Source of the DNA: Verrucomicrobiota bacterium
Lineage (GTDB): Bacteria > Verrucomicrobiota > Verrucomicrobiia > CAIQCK01
NCBI GenBank assembly: GCA_026397915.1
Contig: JAPLTX010000039.1
Coordinates: forward strand, 92,954 to 156,953
Reading direction: 5' to 3'
DNA: 64,000 nt
Below are positions 43,282 through 52,383 of this stretch, piece after piece; positions within the stretch are counted from its first letter, which is position 1; every line of letters starts with the position of its first letter. The notes under the pieces were generated by a model, which saw only the letters and a program-made list of their open reading frames with translations, made no database searches and was not told the DNA's origin. The translations under genes were made by a program, and so were the position numbers.

Positions 43282-44523
43282 TCAGACCGGATCGAAGCTG
43301 GGGATTTTCATCTGCTCGCCGCCTTTGAGCGCGGACTGGTGCGCGACGATGCCGGGAGCGGTGTAAGCGATGGCTTCATAGACGTTCACGGTGGGCTGGC
43401 GGTTGTGGACGAGCGCGTCAAGAAACTCGTGCGTCAAGAACGTGTGCGAGCCGTGGTGGCCGCTGTCGTGGCGCAACGGCTCCGGCAGCATGTTGGTCTT
43501 CCACCACTCCGGCTGCTTGTATTGCTCGAACGCCGCGAGCTGGCGCTCGAAGCCGCCGGCGTCCTTCTCCTTCTGGCCGCTGGTGCGGACGATGACGGGG
43601 CCAAGGCCGTTCGGGTGCGGGAAAAAGAAACTCATCTTGTTGCCATACCATTGGGCGCGTTCGCCGCCACGGTGCGCACCCTTCCAATAAACCGCGACGC
43701 GGAATGGATGGCCCTTGTTGGTCTTGAAAAACGCCGTCTCGTTCCAGAATGGGTTGTTGTAAGGATTGCCCTTGAGCTGCGGGTCGTCGTCGCCCCAGCC
43801 GAGACACGACACTTCAGTGAGCCGCTCGCCGGTAACGCTCACCAGATGTGCCGTGCAGTGCGTCGGATAATTCATCGGTGCGAGGCCGTGCCGCCAGGTG
43901 GGCTTGCCTTTCTCCCACCACAACGTCTCCAGCCCGGCATGGTGATACTCGGACTCGCAGTAGAAAATCTCGCCGAACTTTTTCTCCTGCCAGAACTGCC
44001 GCGCCGAGATGGTCGGCTGTTGATAGTAGCTCGTTTCGGCCATCATGTAGGTGAGGCCGGTTTGCTTCACCGTGTCCACGAGCAACCGGCATTCCTCCAG
44101 CGTCATCGCCGCCGGGACGGCGCAAAGCGCGTGCTTGCCGGCACGCAACGTCGCCACGACATGACGGACGTGATCGGGCGCGGGCGTGAAAATGCCGACG
44201 GCCTCGATGTTTTTGTCGAGAATCAGCTTCTCCAGCGACTCGTAGGCTTTGTCGCAACGATAGGTCTTCTGGAGCGCAGCGCGGCGCTCAGGCCGGAGAT
44301 CGCTGACGGCCTCGACGATACAGTTGGGATGTTCGTGAAACTGGAAGCCGAGGCCAAATCGCCCGCCGACGATGCCGACGCGAATTTTACGAGGCGACGG
44401 TTCTGCTGCGAAGGCAAAGCGTGGCACGAGTGCCGCGCCGGCGATTGCGGCGGCACGACCAAGGAATTCGCGTCGAGATGGATGGGCGGTGATCGCGTGA
44501 GACAGAGGTCGGTTCGGGTTCAT
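43282..44523 (-). CDS. Tat-exported Gfo/Idh/MocA-family oxidoreductase
   Basis: A 413-residue NAD(P)-dependent sugar oxidoreductase with a clear Tat signal (SRREFLGRAAAIAG, residues ~19-35). The Rossmann motif is VGIVGGRFGLGF, and the conserved AVPAAMTLEEC replaces the more usual EKP-motif; no EKP is seen, a notable change. The C-terminal alpha/beta domain is normal. ATG at 44523 is chosen because AAAGGA lies nine bases upstream, whereas an ATG at 44532 would have no spacing. Periplasmic family members typically bind NAD tightly and act on sugars. Confidence 0.88.
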   Translation of the reverse strand: MNPNRPLSHAITAHPSRREFLGRAAAIAGAALVPRFAFAAEPSPRKIRVGIVGGRFGLGFQFHEHPNCIVEAVSDLRPERRAALQKTYRCDKAYESLEKLILDKNIEAVGIFTPAPDHVRHVVATLRAGKHALCAVPAAMTLEECRLLVDTVKQTGLTYMMAETSYYQQPTISARQFWQEKKFGEIFYCESEYHHAGLETLWWEKGKPTWRHGLAPMNYPTHCTAHLVSVTGERLTEVSCLGWGDDDPQLKGNPYNNPFWNETAFFKTNKGHPFRVAVYWKGAHRGGERAQWYGNKMSFFFPHPNGLGPVIVRTSGQKEKDAGGFERQLAAFEQYKQPEWWKTNMLPEPLRHDSGHHGSHTFLTHEFLDALVHNRQPTVNVYEAIAYTAPGIVAHQSALKGGEQMKIPSFDPV

Positions 44524-44659
44524 TTTGAACATTCCTTTGGCGCGCAGCCTAGCGCAGGCTGGCAGCGATGTCACGAATGTCGTTTCGTGCTTCGCGTCAG
44601 AGGTGCTACAATATGCCCAAGTGTTCGGAACAAGGAATGAAAGTGTGGAGGTCAAGGTT

Positions 44660-46018
44660 ATGAAACTGTTGAAGGTTTTGATGGCGATTGTTCTCCTGGT
44701 CGTTCTGCTGGCCGCAGGCGGAGTCTGGTATCTGAACGGCTACCTGCAAACGCCGGAATTTAAGCAAAAGGTGCTGACGGCGGCACGCGACGCGCTCGGC
44801 ACGGAAGTGAAGATCACCGACATGAACGTCTCATTGTTCAGCGGCGTGCGTCTGAAAAGCATCGTCATCGGCAACCCGCCGGGATTTCCAGGCAGCCTGC
44901 TGACGGCCGATGCGTTCGTGTTGAGTTACAACCTCGTGCCGCTCTTGAGCCGGCGAGTCGAGGTCGAGCAACTGTCGGCCACGAAGCCAGTGGTGACGCT
45001 GTCGCGCAACGAAAAGGGTGAGTGGAACTACGCCAAGATCGGCACTTCATCGGGCGGCACTCCAGCGGCGAAGCCTGAGGCAAAACCCGCGGATGGGCCG
45101 GCGGCGGGCGGGTCGGGAGCACCGGCATTGGATATCGCACTGTCAAAGCTGGCGGTGAACGACGGCGAAGTGACGTTGATCGGCGAGAAGGGCAAGCCGT
45201 TGACGAAGATTCAGGAGCTGAATTTCACAAGCGCGCTGAGTTACGTCGGCAGCAAGTTCAGTGGCAGCGGCCGCGCGAAGCTCGGCACGCTTGCGATTGC
45301 CGAATCGCTGTTTGTTAGGCAACTCGATTCGCCAGTAAGCATGACGGCGTCGGAAATCAAACTGTCACCGGCGACGGGCAAGCTAGCGAATGGTGATGTG
45401 ACGTGCGACCTGACGTTGAAGCTGACGGGTGGTTTCAAATACCTCATGAACCTCCAAGCCAAGAACAGCGACGTGGCAAAGCTGCTACAGGAGGCGGGCG
45501 TGAAGGAGGTCATCAGCGGGAAACTTCAAGGGACGACCGCCGTCGAGGGCACGGGCGGCCTGCCGACTATTGTGGGCAAGGGACGGTTCGAGATCACGAA
45601 CGGCCAACTCATGCAGTTGCCGTTGCAGGGAGTGCTGGCGACGCTGCTGCAGGTTGCCGAGCTGCGCGAGATCAAGTTTGACAGTTGCGTCCTGGAATAC
45701 ACGCTGGCGAACAGCGTCTTGCAAACACCTGTCATCAAGCTCTCTTCGGCGGGCATTCAGGTCATGGGCAAAGGCTTCGTCTCGTTGGCGGACTACTCTT
45801 TGAATCACGAACTGACGTTGGCGTTGTCGAAGACATTGCTCGCGAAGGTTCCCAAGGAGTTGCAGTCGGCGTTCAAGGATCGCGGCGATGGTTTCCTGAC
45901 CGTGGACTTCCGCGTTTCCGGCCCCTACGACTCACCGAAAACAGACCTCGCGCAAGGATTGCTGAAGAACGCCGTGCAGCAACAACTCCAGCAGCGGCTA
46001 TTCAAGCTGTTCAAGTAG
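44660..46018 (+). CDS. AsmA-family protein
   Basis: A 452-residue protein with one N-terminal membrane helix (VLMAIVLLVVLLAAGGVWYLN) and the AsmA-like pattern that follows: ARDALGTEVKITDMNVSLFSGVRLKSIVIGNPPGF. A Pro/Ala/Gly-rich linker is near residue 135. The C-terminal AsmA-like part (KGRFEITNGQLMQLPL, LATLLQ) resembles the region linked to lipid-transport bridges. GGAGG lies eight bases before the ATG. AsmA proteins are implicated in moving phospholipid across the envelope; this role is inferred here. Confidence 0.85.
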   Translation: MKLLKVLMAIVLLVVLLAAGGVWYLNGYLQTPEFKQKVLTAARDALGTEVKITDMNVSLFSGVRLKSIVIGNPPGFPGSLLTADAFVLSYNLVPLLSRRVEVEQLSATKPVVTLSRNEKGEWNYAKIGTSSGGTPAAKPEAKPADGPAAGGSGAPALDIALSKLAVNDGEVTLIGEKGKPLTKIQELNFTSALSYVGSKFSGSGRAKLGTLAIAESLFVRQLDSPVSMTASEIKLSPATGKLANGDVTCDLTLKLTGGFKYLMNLQAKNSDVAKLLQEAGVKEVISGKLQGTTAVEGTGGLPTIVGKGRFEITNGQLMQLPLQGVLATLLQVAELREIKFDSCVLEYTLANSVLQTPVIKLSSAGIQVMGKGFVSLADYSLNHELTLALSKTLLAKVPKELQSAFKDRGDGFLTVDFRVSGPYDSPKTDLAQGLLKNAVQQQLQQRLFKLFK

Positions 46019-46020
46019 CC

Positions 46021-46040
46021 CCAACCGCCGGGTTGGTTTA
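46021..46040 (+). terminator. Probable terminator after the AsmA-like gene
   Basis: Stem CCAACC/GGTTGG around a GCCG loop, followed by TTTAT, three bases after the AsmA-like stop. Arms are perfect but only 6 bp and the T-run is short, so strength is uncertain. Confidence 0.45.
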
Positions 46041-46146
46041 TCGGAAACAACTCGCCCCTCTCGTGCAGGACTGGCCTCATTTCTTCCAAAGCCAACCCCG
46101 CCGAAGAAACAACGAATTCCGCGCAACCAGCGCAACTGCACAACGA

Positions 46147-46632
46147 TTACTTCTTGCCGCCAAATAAACCGCCGAGGGTCTTGGTTGCCTCCGACGTGGC
46201 TTGACCGGCGGCTTGGGCGGCCATCGCCTGCTGGGCTTGCTTGATCAAACCGTCCACCATCGACTTCATATCCGGCGACAGACTCTGACCTGCGAGCGAC
46301 TGCAGGGAGGTAAGCGCATCGGCATACTTCTTGTCAGCCATGAGCGCCTGCGCTTTCTCGATTGCGCCTTTGGCCATGTCCGTTGCCTGCGCGGCCGTGC
46401 TCTGTGCTTGGGTGGCAGCCGCTTGTTGCACTGGTGCTGCCTTGGTCTCAACAGCCTTTTGCACTTCGGCAACAGGAGCAGTGACGACCTTGGGTGCTTC
46501 GACAACGGGGGCCGTGACAGCCTTGGGCGCTTCGGATTGGGCAGATGGCGCGGCTTCTTCCTTCTTGCCGCACGAGATAACGAGGGCGAACGCTCCGCAA
46601 ACCGCGAATCTTAGGATGAACTTGCTATTCAT
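46147..46632 (-). CDS. Small Ala/Gln-rich lipoprotein
   Basis: A 161-residue exported lipoprotein. The signal ends in the lipobox LVISC, with Cys22 as the lipid site. Residues ~30-80 are a low-complexity AP/V/Q linker, and ~85-155 are a helical repeat rich in Ala, Gln and Lys (KYADALTSLQSLAG) resembling a TPR-like pair. ATG at 46632 is chosen over the one at 46638 because GGAG is at workable spacing only for it. It lies between the AsmA-like gene and the DUF4091 gene. Function unknown. Confidence 0.75.
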   Translation of the reverse strand: MNSKFILRFAVCGAFALVISCGKKEEAAPSAQSEAPKAVTAPVVEAPKVVTAPVAEVQKAVETKAAPVQQAAATQAQSTAAQATDMAKGAIEKAQALMADKKYADALTSLQSLAGQSLSPDMKSMVDGLIKQAQQAMAAQAAGQATSEATKTLGGLFGGKK

Positions 46633-46796
46633 TCTCATTCTCCTTTGTTGGTTGGGCTTGATTACCCCTACGCAGCGACAAACTTACAGCGTCGTCTCCG
46701 TCGACGCAAGGCTGCATGGGGTGAAAGACGGCGACAGCGTGCAGGGGGCGTTTTCTTTTGCGTTCACGGCGGGCGATGCGCTAGACGTAACGCGTC

Positions 46797-49700
46797 ATGA
46801 CCAAACGCCTTCTCGTTCTCCTTTCCGTGTTTCCGTTGTGCGTGACCGCGAGTCGCGTTGGGGCGGACGCCGCGCCATGGCACGACATCCGGTATCTGAC
46901 CGGCGGCAGTTGCTGGCCGTTGCGCGTGCCGGTGATGGTTGAGAATTCCAGCGATGCGGCGGTAGCCGGCGAACCGGTGACGGTGACAGCGTCGGCGCTG
47001 GTGGGGCAGCGGGTGGAGTCGTTGCGCGCCTGCAACGCGGCGGGGCAGGAGGTGCTCTTCGATGTGAGCGACAGCGGCGGCAGTCCGAAGCGCAACGGCA
47101 AGCTGGCAGCAGACGACCGCATCACGATTCCGGCGGAGTGCCCGGCGAAAGGCATGACGACGATTTATCTCTACGCGGGCAACGATGCGGCGTGGCTGGC
47201 GCCGGAGTTTCTGCACGCTGGTTTCGTCAATGGCGGTTTTGAGTCGGGCAACGACAAGCCGGCTGGATGGAGCACTGACAGCACGGATAACCGCCATCGT
47301 GTGACGTGGGAGAAATCCGGCGGGCGCAGCGGGCGATGCGTGAAAGTGGACGTGGACGCGGGTGCGGAGCCGACCTGGGTGCAGTGGAGCCAGCGCAACA
47401 TCCCGGTGACGCCGGGCCGCGCCTATAGAGTCAGCGGCTGGGTGCGCGCCGATAACGTCACCGGTCACGCCGGCTGGTTCGTCCACGTAAACGGCGAGAA
47501 GCCTCAACTCATTAACAGAACCCTCGGCGCGGGCGAGGGCACGTTCGGTTGGAAGGAAGTGAGCATCACACTTACTGCGCCGCCGACGGCAACGACGGCG
47601 ACGGTCGGCACGTTGCTGCACGGCACGGGCCGGGCATGGTTTGACGACGCGCGGTTTGAAGAGATCGACGGCGGTAATCGCTTGCGAGCGAGTGTCGGTG
47701 GTGTCGAGCGGTTGGCGTTGGCGAAGGCGGAGCGGAAGAAGCTGGAGTTTTCGCGGCAGTGGCCGTGTTGCGCCATCGTGCGCGTGTTCAATCTCGCGAA
47801 CCAGCCGGTCTCCGGCGCGCTGGTTCACGCGGACCTGCGTCCAGCGTTGGCGAAGCTGCGCCCCGTGCCGACAAACGCTGTGCTGCGCATTGTGGACGCG
47901 GCGACCGGCGAGGTGGCGGCGAATTGTGTGCGGCGTGGCAGCACGGTGATGTTCGACGCGGCGCTGCCGGCGAAGTCGGAGCGTGAGTTTGCAATCTACT
48001 TCAACGCGACGCAGCGCGAGGCGACGAACGCCTTTGCGTCGGCCTACGAGCGCCTGCTCAGCAGTCCGCTGAACCTGGCAGCGAACGGGAACTTCGAGTC
48101 GGGCGCGGACTCGCCGGAAGGATGGCAGACGACAGGCAAGGGCGGCGGCTTCGGCGCGGACGCGATGTTCGGCAAGCGCAGCGCGGCGTTCATGTTGCTT
48201 CCAGACGCGAAGAACACGTGGGTTGGCTGGCGGTCGCAACCGATCCCCGTGCAAGCTGGGGCGAGCTATTTCTACGGCGGATTTCTGAAGGGCAAGGGTC
48301 TGTCTGGCTCGGCGACGCTGCACGCGCACCAACTGGGCCGCGACGGCAAGATTGTCGGAAGCGGTGGCTACGTCAGCACGCAACCGGCGGTCGGCAGCGA
48401 TGCGGGCTGGACGTTTAGCTCCACGGTGATTCATGCGCCGCCGGACGCCGCGACAATCCAACTGCACCTGACGACGAACGCGCGTGTTGCGCCTCCGCAA
48501 GGCGGCGTGGTGTTGTCGGATGCCGCGACGCTTCAATCGCACATGACCGCGGGCGGACGCGGCACGCTTCAGCACGACGGCGTGTTGCTGTGCCGCGTTG
48601 TGGCGGGCGAGGTTGTCGGGTTTGAGAGCGGGGATACAGAGGGCGGTCAGAGACCGCCGCTACAGGTTTGGGAAATGAATCCGATCGTGAAGGTGTTCCG
48701 CGACTCGCTGCCGGGCCGGCAGGCGAAGTCGGTCGCGGTGGAATGTGCGCGCAACGAATACGAGCCGTTCCAACTCGTGTTGCGCAGCGAGGCTGGATTG
48801 GGATGCGCGGAGGTGGCCGTGTCGCCGTTAAAAAACAATAGGGGCGCGACACTGCCAGCGGTAAAGGTGGAGCGCGTCGGCTATGTGCCGATTGACTGGC
48901 CGAGCGGCTATTTCCAGACAGACGTGCCGGCGTGGCACCGGCGTGTGCCGCGTGGGCACGGCTCCACGGACGGCTGGGCGGACTGGTGGCCCGACCCGCT
49001 GGAGCCAAACGCGCCGTTCTATGCCCTCGAGAATCAAGCGCAGCCGTTTTGGTTTACTGTCTGCGTGCCGCAGGATGCGGCGCCGGGCGAGTATCGCGGC
49101 ACGGTGAGCATTCGTGATTGGGATCAGGTGCTGGCGACAGTGGCCGTGCGCGTGAAGGTGTTGCCGTTCGCGCTACCGGAGCGGACGCGGTTGAAAGCCA
49201 TTTTTGATTTTCGCAGCGGGCCGGGCGGCGAGATGGGTGCGGGCATCAAGACGCCGGAGGGACAGCGCCGATGGCTGCGTTTCATGGCGGAGCATCGGCT
49301 TGGCACGGACCACATTCCGGCGCAGCCGAAGTTCGAATATAAGGACGGCCGGGTGACGATGGACGCGACGGAGTTCGATGTCATGGCGCGGTATTGTTTC
49401 GACGAACTAGGCATGAATGTCAGCTACACGCCGCCGTTCTTCTACGCGTTCGGCTGGGCTTATCCGCCGAAGAAGCTCTTCGGACTGGAGCCGTTCACGC
49501 CAGCCTACAACGACGCGCTGAAGCAGGCGTATCGGCTTTTCACCAGCCACCTGAAAGAGAAGGGCTGGCATGACAAGTTCATCTATTACATTTCCGACGA
49601 GCCGCACTTCGATCATCCGTTCGTCATCGAGCAGATGAAGAAACTCTGTGCGTTGCTCCACGAGGTGGACCCGGCGATTCCGATCTACTCCAGCACGTGG

Positions 49701-50321
49701 CGGCACTGCGAGGCGTGGGACGAGTCGCTCGATCTCTGGGGCGTCGGTCAATACGGCTGCTTCCCGATGCCGGAGATCGAGCGGCTGCTGAAAGCGGGCA
49801 AACATTTTCTGTTCACGTGCGATGGGCAGATGGCGACGGACACACCGTTGCTGGCGACAGAGCGGATGCTGCCTTACTACTGCCTGAAATACGGCGGCAG
49901 CGGCTTTGAGTTCTGGGGGTTGTCGTGGTGGACGTTCGACCCGTGGCAGTTTGGCTGGCACACGTTCATCAACCAGAGCGACGACGGCAAGCGCCACTAC
50001 TGGGTCCGCTATCCGAACGGCGACGGTTTCCTGACATATCCCGGCGCGGACGGGCCGATCAGCACGATCCGGCTGGAGCAGGTTCGCGAAGGCTTGGAGG
50101 ACTACGAGGCGATGGCGATGCTGGCGGAGTTGGTGGAGAAGGCGAAGGAGCAGGGTAAATCAACCGCTGCCGCCGAGCGCGCGTTGGCGATGGCGCGTGA
50201 GTTGGTGGCGATCCCGAACGCCGGCGGTTTGCGCTCAACGGAAATCTTGCCGGATCCCGACCGTATTCCGGCGATCCGCAAGGCGGTGAACGCTGCCATC
50301 GTGCAACTCATCGGCAAGTAA
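46797..50321 (+). CDS. Exported DUF4091/GH123-like glycosidase with two CBM-like modules
   Basis: A 1174-residue protein with a signal peptide (LLVLLSVFPLCVTASRVGA). CBM4/9-like jelly rolls at ~140-285 and ~420-580 begin NGGFESG and NGNFESG; the first ends in RAWFDD. The C-terminal half is DUF4091, with ISDEPH (Asp934-Glu935, the Asp-Glu pair used by GH123) and the hallmark GDGFLTYPG...IRLEQVREGLEDYE. GH123 enzymes are N-acetyl-beta-galactosaminidases; substrate here is not proven. A 24-nt hairpin element is embedded at residues 616-623. Confidence 0.82.
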   Translation: MTKRLLVLLSVFPLCVTASRVGADAAPWHDIRYLTGGSCWPLRVPVMVENSSDAAVAGEPVTVTASALVGQRVESLRACNAAGQEVLFDVSDSGGSPKRNGKLAADDRITIPAECPAKGMTTIYLYAGNDAAWLAPEFLHAGFVNGGFESGNDKPAGWSTDSTDNRHRVTWEKSGGRSGRCVKVDVDAGAEPTWVQWSQRNIPVTPGRAYRVSGWVRADNVTGHAGWFVHVNGEKPQLINRTLGAGEGTFGWKEVSITLTAPPTATTATVGTLLHGTGRAWFDDARFEEIDGGNRLRASVGGVERLALAKAERKKLEFSRQWPCCAIVRVFNLANQPVSGALVHADLRPALAKLRPVPTNAVLRIVDAATGEVAANCVRRGSTVMFDAALPAKSEREFAIYFNATQREATNAFASAYERLLSSPLNLAANGNFESGADSPEGWQTTGKGGGFGADAMFGKRSAAFMLLPDAKNTWVGWRSQPIPVQAGASYFYGGFLKGKGLSGSATLHAHQLGRDGKIVGSGGYVSTQPAVGSDAGWTFSSTVIHAPPDAATIQLHLTTNARVAPPQGGVVLSDAATLQSHMTAGGRGTLQHDGVLLCRVVAGEVVGFESGDTEGGQRPPLQVWEMNPIVKVFRDSLPGRQAKSVAVECARNEYEPFQLVLRSEAGLGCAEVAVSPLKNNRGATLPAVKVERVGYVPIDWPSGYFQTDVPAWHRRVPRGHGSTDGWADWWPDPLEPNAPFYALENQAQPFWFTVCVPQDAAPGEYRGTVSIRDWDQVLATVAVRVKVLPFALPERTRLKAIFDFRSGPGGEMGAGIKTPEGQRRWLRFMAEHRLGTDHIPAQPKFEYKDGRVTMDATEFDVMARYCFDELGMNVSYTPPFFYAFGWAYPPKKLFGLEPFTPAYNDALKQAYRLFTSHLKEKGWHDKFIYYISDEPHFDHPFVIEQMKKLCALLHEVDPAIPIYSSTWRHCEAWDESLDLWGVGQYGCFPMPEIERLLKAGKHFLFTCDGQMATDTPLLATERMLPYYCLKYGGSGFEFWGLSWWTFDPWQFGWHTFINQSDDGKRHYWVRYPNGDGFLTYPGADGPISTIRLEQVREGLEDYEAMAMLAELVEKAKEQGKSTAAAERALAMARELVAIPNAGGLRSTEILPDPDRIPAIRKAVNAAIVQLIGK
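48642..48665 (+). repeat. 24-nt hairpin element inside the DUF4091 gene
   Basis: 7-bp arms GGCGGTC and GACCGCC around AGA, then GCTACAG. It encodes GGQRPPLQ in frame, directly comparable to the AGKMPALQ element at 37524-37547. It falls in the loop between the second CBM and the catalytic region. Confidence 0.8.
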
Positions 50322-50339
50322 TCCGCTGCGGACTGCGGC

Positions 50340-51221
50340 TCACGCATCCTTCGGGAAGATGCCGCGGAGGAACTTCAGGTTGGTCTTGTAGCTGTCCATC
50401 ATCTTCCCACCCTTCGGCACGGCGCCTTCGATTTGCATCCAGCCGCGGTAGCCGATGTCGTCCATCGCGTTGCGGACTTTCTGGAAATCCACCTTGCCAT
50501 GGCCAAGCAGTGCGCCGTTTTCTTTCGCGTGAAACTCGCAGATGTGGTTCGTGCCGAGCCAGCGGATTTCCTTGTAGATGTCGTAGCCGCGATCAATGGA
50601 GTTGCAGACGTCGTAATAGACTTGCACCGCCGGCGACCCGACGCGCTGGATGATGTCCATGTGCGCCTCGGCGCTGAGCCAGCTTTCGATGGCGAGGATG
50701 ACGCCGGCTTTCTCCGCCTTGGGCGCGACCGCCTTGAGACGCTTTACCACCTCATCCGTGCCAGGCTTGTCGTCGCGGAGATCGCCTTTGCTGAAGAACG
50801 CCAGCAGCACCACCTTCACGCCGAGCGCCTTCATCACGTCCACCGAGTCGCTGACCCACTCGATGGGGCGCGGGTCGCTCTTGTAGGGAATGCTGTTCAT
50901 CTCGCCGATGGCCAGCGAAGCGATCTCGACGCCGGTCGCCTTGACGGCGTCCTTGTATTGCTGCTGCACCTCCGGCTGGCGCAGGTGCATGTTGTTCGCG
51001 AGATTGCCGAGGCTCACCTGCACGCCGTCGAGGCCGATCTCTTTCGCCACCTCGAACGCAGTGGGCGTGCTTGCCTTGCCGATGGACCAGTCGCACGCGC
51101 CAATCTTGAACTGGCGTTTTTCCGGCGCGGCGAAGAGCGGCGCGAGCGGCAAGGCGGCCGCAAGCGCGGCGGCGCGGTTGAGTAGTTCGCGACGGGTGAG
51201 GCGGAGCGAGGTTGAGTTCAT
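50340..51221 (-). CDS. Tat-exported TIM-barrel sugar-phosphate isomerase/epimerase-like protein
   Basis: A 293-residue protein with a Tat-type signal (TRRELLNRAAALAAALPLAP). The metal-binding positions of the AP-endonuclease-2/xylose-isomerase-like barrel are seen: AIESW, YYDVCN, EFHAKE and QIEGAV. Exported members of this superfamily are abundant in PVC bacteria and often act on sugars or lack known function. It is the last gene of the minus-strand pentose operon, separated from ribokinase by a long inverted repeat. Confidence 0.85.
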   Translation of the reverse strand: MNSTSLRLTRRELLNRAAALAAALPLAPLFAAPEKRQFKIGACDWSIGKASTPTAFEVAKEIGLDGVQVSLGNLANNMHLRQPEVQQQYKDAVKATGVEIASLAIGEMNSIPYKSDPRPIEWVSDSVDVMKALGVKVVLLAFFSKGDLRDDKPGTDEVVKRLKAVAPKAEKAGVILAIESWLSAEAHMDIIQRVGSPAVQVYYDVCNSIDRGYDIYKEIRWLGTNHICEFHAKENGALLGHGKVDFQKVRNAMDDIGYRGWMQIEGAVPKGGKMMDSYKTNLKFLRGIFPKDA

Positions 51222-51324
51222 GGCGATTTATTCGCACGATTTGCGCCCCGACGGAAAGCCGAAAATGTGGCGCAAGGTAACGGGGGCAGTCTTGTGGGGC
51301 GGCGGACGTATTCGAGCCTTATAA

Positions 51325-51397
51325 GTGGGGTGAGCTTCCAAGCTCGCCCGGTGTGTCTTCTGCGAGAATGGTGGGCGAGCTTGGAAGCTCACCCCAC
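51325..51397. repeat. Large inverted repeat with 25-bp perfect arms
   Basis: Arms 51325-51349 and 51373-51397 are perfect reverse complements around a 23-base loop. Each arm holds its own near-palindrome, GAGCTTCCAAGCTC. AT-rich TTAT lies just outside both ends. It lies between two minus-strand genes and could fold as a strong hairpin in RNA or as a cruciform. No transposase is nearby; a REP/MITE-like dispersed element is likely. Confidence 0.9.
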
Positions 51398-51417
51398 ATA
51401 AACGGCTGCGCCACCAT

Positions 51418-52341
51418 TCATTCCCTCGTCTCGAGAAACTTCTCGATCTCCTTGCGCGTCGGCGCAGACGGTTGCGCGCCGAGCTTGGTGACTGAGAGCG
51501 CAGCGGCGGCGTTGGCGAAGCGCACGGCGGCGGCCAGCGCCTTGCCTTCGGCAAGCGCGACGGCCAGCGAGCCGTTGAAGATGTCGCCCGCGGCGGTGGT
51601 GTCCACAGCCTTTACCTTGAAGCCGGGCACGAGTTCGCTGCCGCTGGCGTTGGCCACGAACGCGCCCCGCGGGCCGAGCGTGAGGATGACGGTCTGCACG
51701 CCGCGGGAGCGCAGCTTGTCGGCGGCCTTAGCGGCGGCGCTTTCGTTGGTGACTTTGACGCCGGTGAGCAGTTCCGCTTCCGTTTCGTTCGGTGTGAGGA
51801 TGGAGACGAGTCGGAGCAGCTTGTCGGGAAGCGGACGAGCGGGGGCGGGATTGAGGATAACGCGAACGCCGGCTTTCGCAGCAATCTGGGCGGCGGCCTG
51901 CACGGTCTCCAGCGGCGTTTCAAGTTGCGCCACCAACACAGCAGCAGAGCGGATGGCTTTCGCGGCTTTCTTCACGTCGGCGGGCGCGAGTTTTGAGTTT
52001 GCGCCACCGGCGACGGCGATGCTGTTCTCACCGTCTTTGGCGACGAAGATGAGCGCGACGCCCGACGGCGCGGCTTTGTCGCGGAGGACGTAGTCCACGC
52101 AGATGCCATCGCGCTGGAAGCCGGCGATGGCTTGGTCGCCGAACATGTCCTGGCCGACGCGCGCGACGAAGGTGACGTTGCCGCCCGCGCGTGCCGCGCC
52201 GACGGCTTGATTAGCGCCTTTGCCGCCGGCGGCGGTGTAGAACTCACCGCCAAGGATGGTTTCACCCGGCCGCGGGATGCGGTCGAGTTGGATGATCATG
52301 TCGGTGTTGGAACTACCGACGACGACGATGGAGGAGCGCAT
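51418..52341 (-). CDS. rbsK: Ribokinase
   Basis: A 307-residue PfkB-family kinase. GGKGANQAVGAARAG near 40 and DTTAAGDIFNGSLAVAL near 250 (catalytic Asp in the TTAAGD block) are the two PfkB signatures, and DRIPRPGETILGG is typical of ribokinase. It phosphorylates ribose to ribose-5-phosphate in the cytosol. It lies just downstream of the sugar transporter gene, so imported free pentose is its likely substrate. Confidence 0.93.
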   Translation of the reverse strand: MRSSIVVVGSSNTDMIIQLDRIPRPGETILGGEFYTAAGGKGANQAVGAARAGGNVTFVARVGQDMFGDQAIAGFQRDGICVDYVLRDKAAPSGVALIFVAKDGENSIAVAGGANSKLAPADVKKAAKAIRSAAVLVAQLETPLETVQAAAQIAAKAGVRVILNPAPARPLPDKLLRLVSILTPNETEAELLTGVKVTNESAAAKAADKLRSRGVQTVILTLGPRGAFVANASGSELVPGFKVKAVDTTAAGDIFNGSLAVALAEGKALAAAVRFANAAAALSVTKLGAQPSAPTRKEIEKFLETRE

Positions 52342-52345
52342 GGCG

Positions 52346-52383
52346 AGTTAAGAGTTTAGAGTGAAAAGTTAAGAGTTCAGAGT
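52346..52383. repeat. Imperfect 17-bp direct repeat, 21-bp period
   Basis: Copies at 52346-52362 and 52367-52383 differ at one base (AGTTAAGAGTTTAGAGT versus the same with C). The second runs over the transporter stop codon. It is AG-rich, low-complexity text of unknown role. Confidence 0.75.

Noticed and set aside
51325..51397. Insertion sequence or transposon end
   Set aside because: There is no transposase frame or second end within the surrounding genes, and I see no target duplication beyond AT-rich TTAT on both sides. A non-autonomous repeat remains possible.
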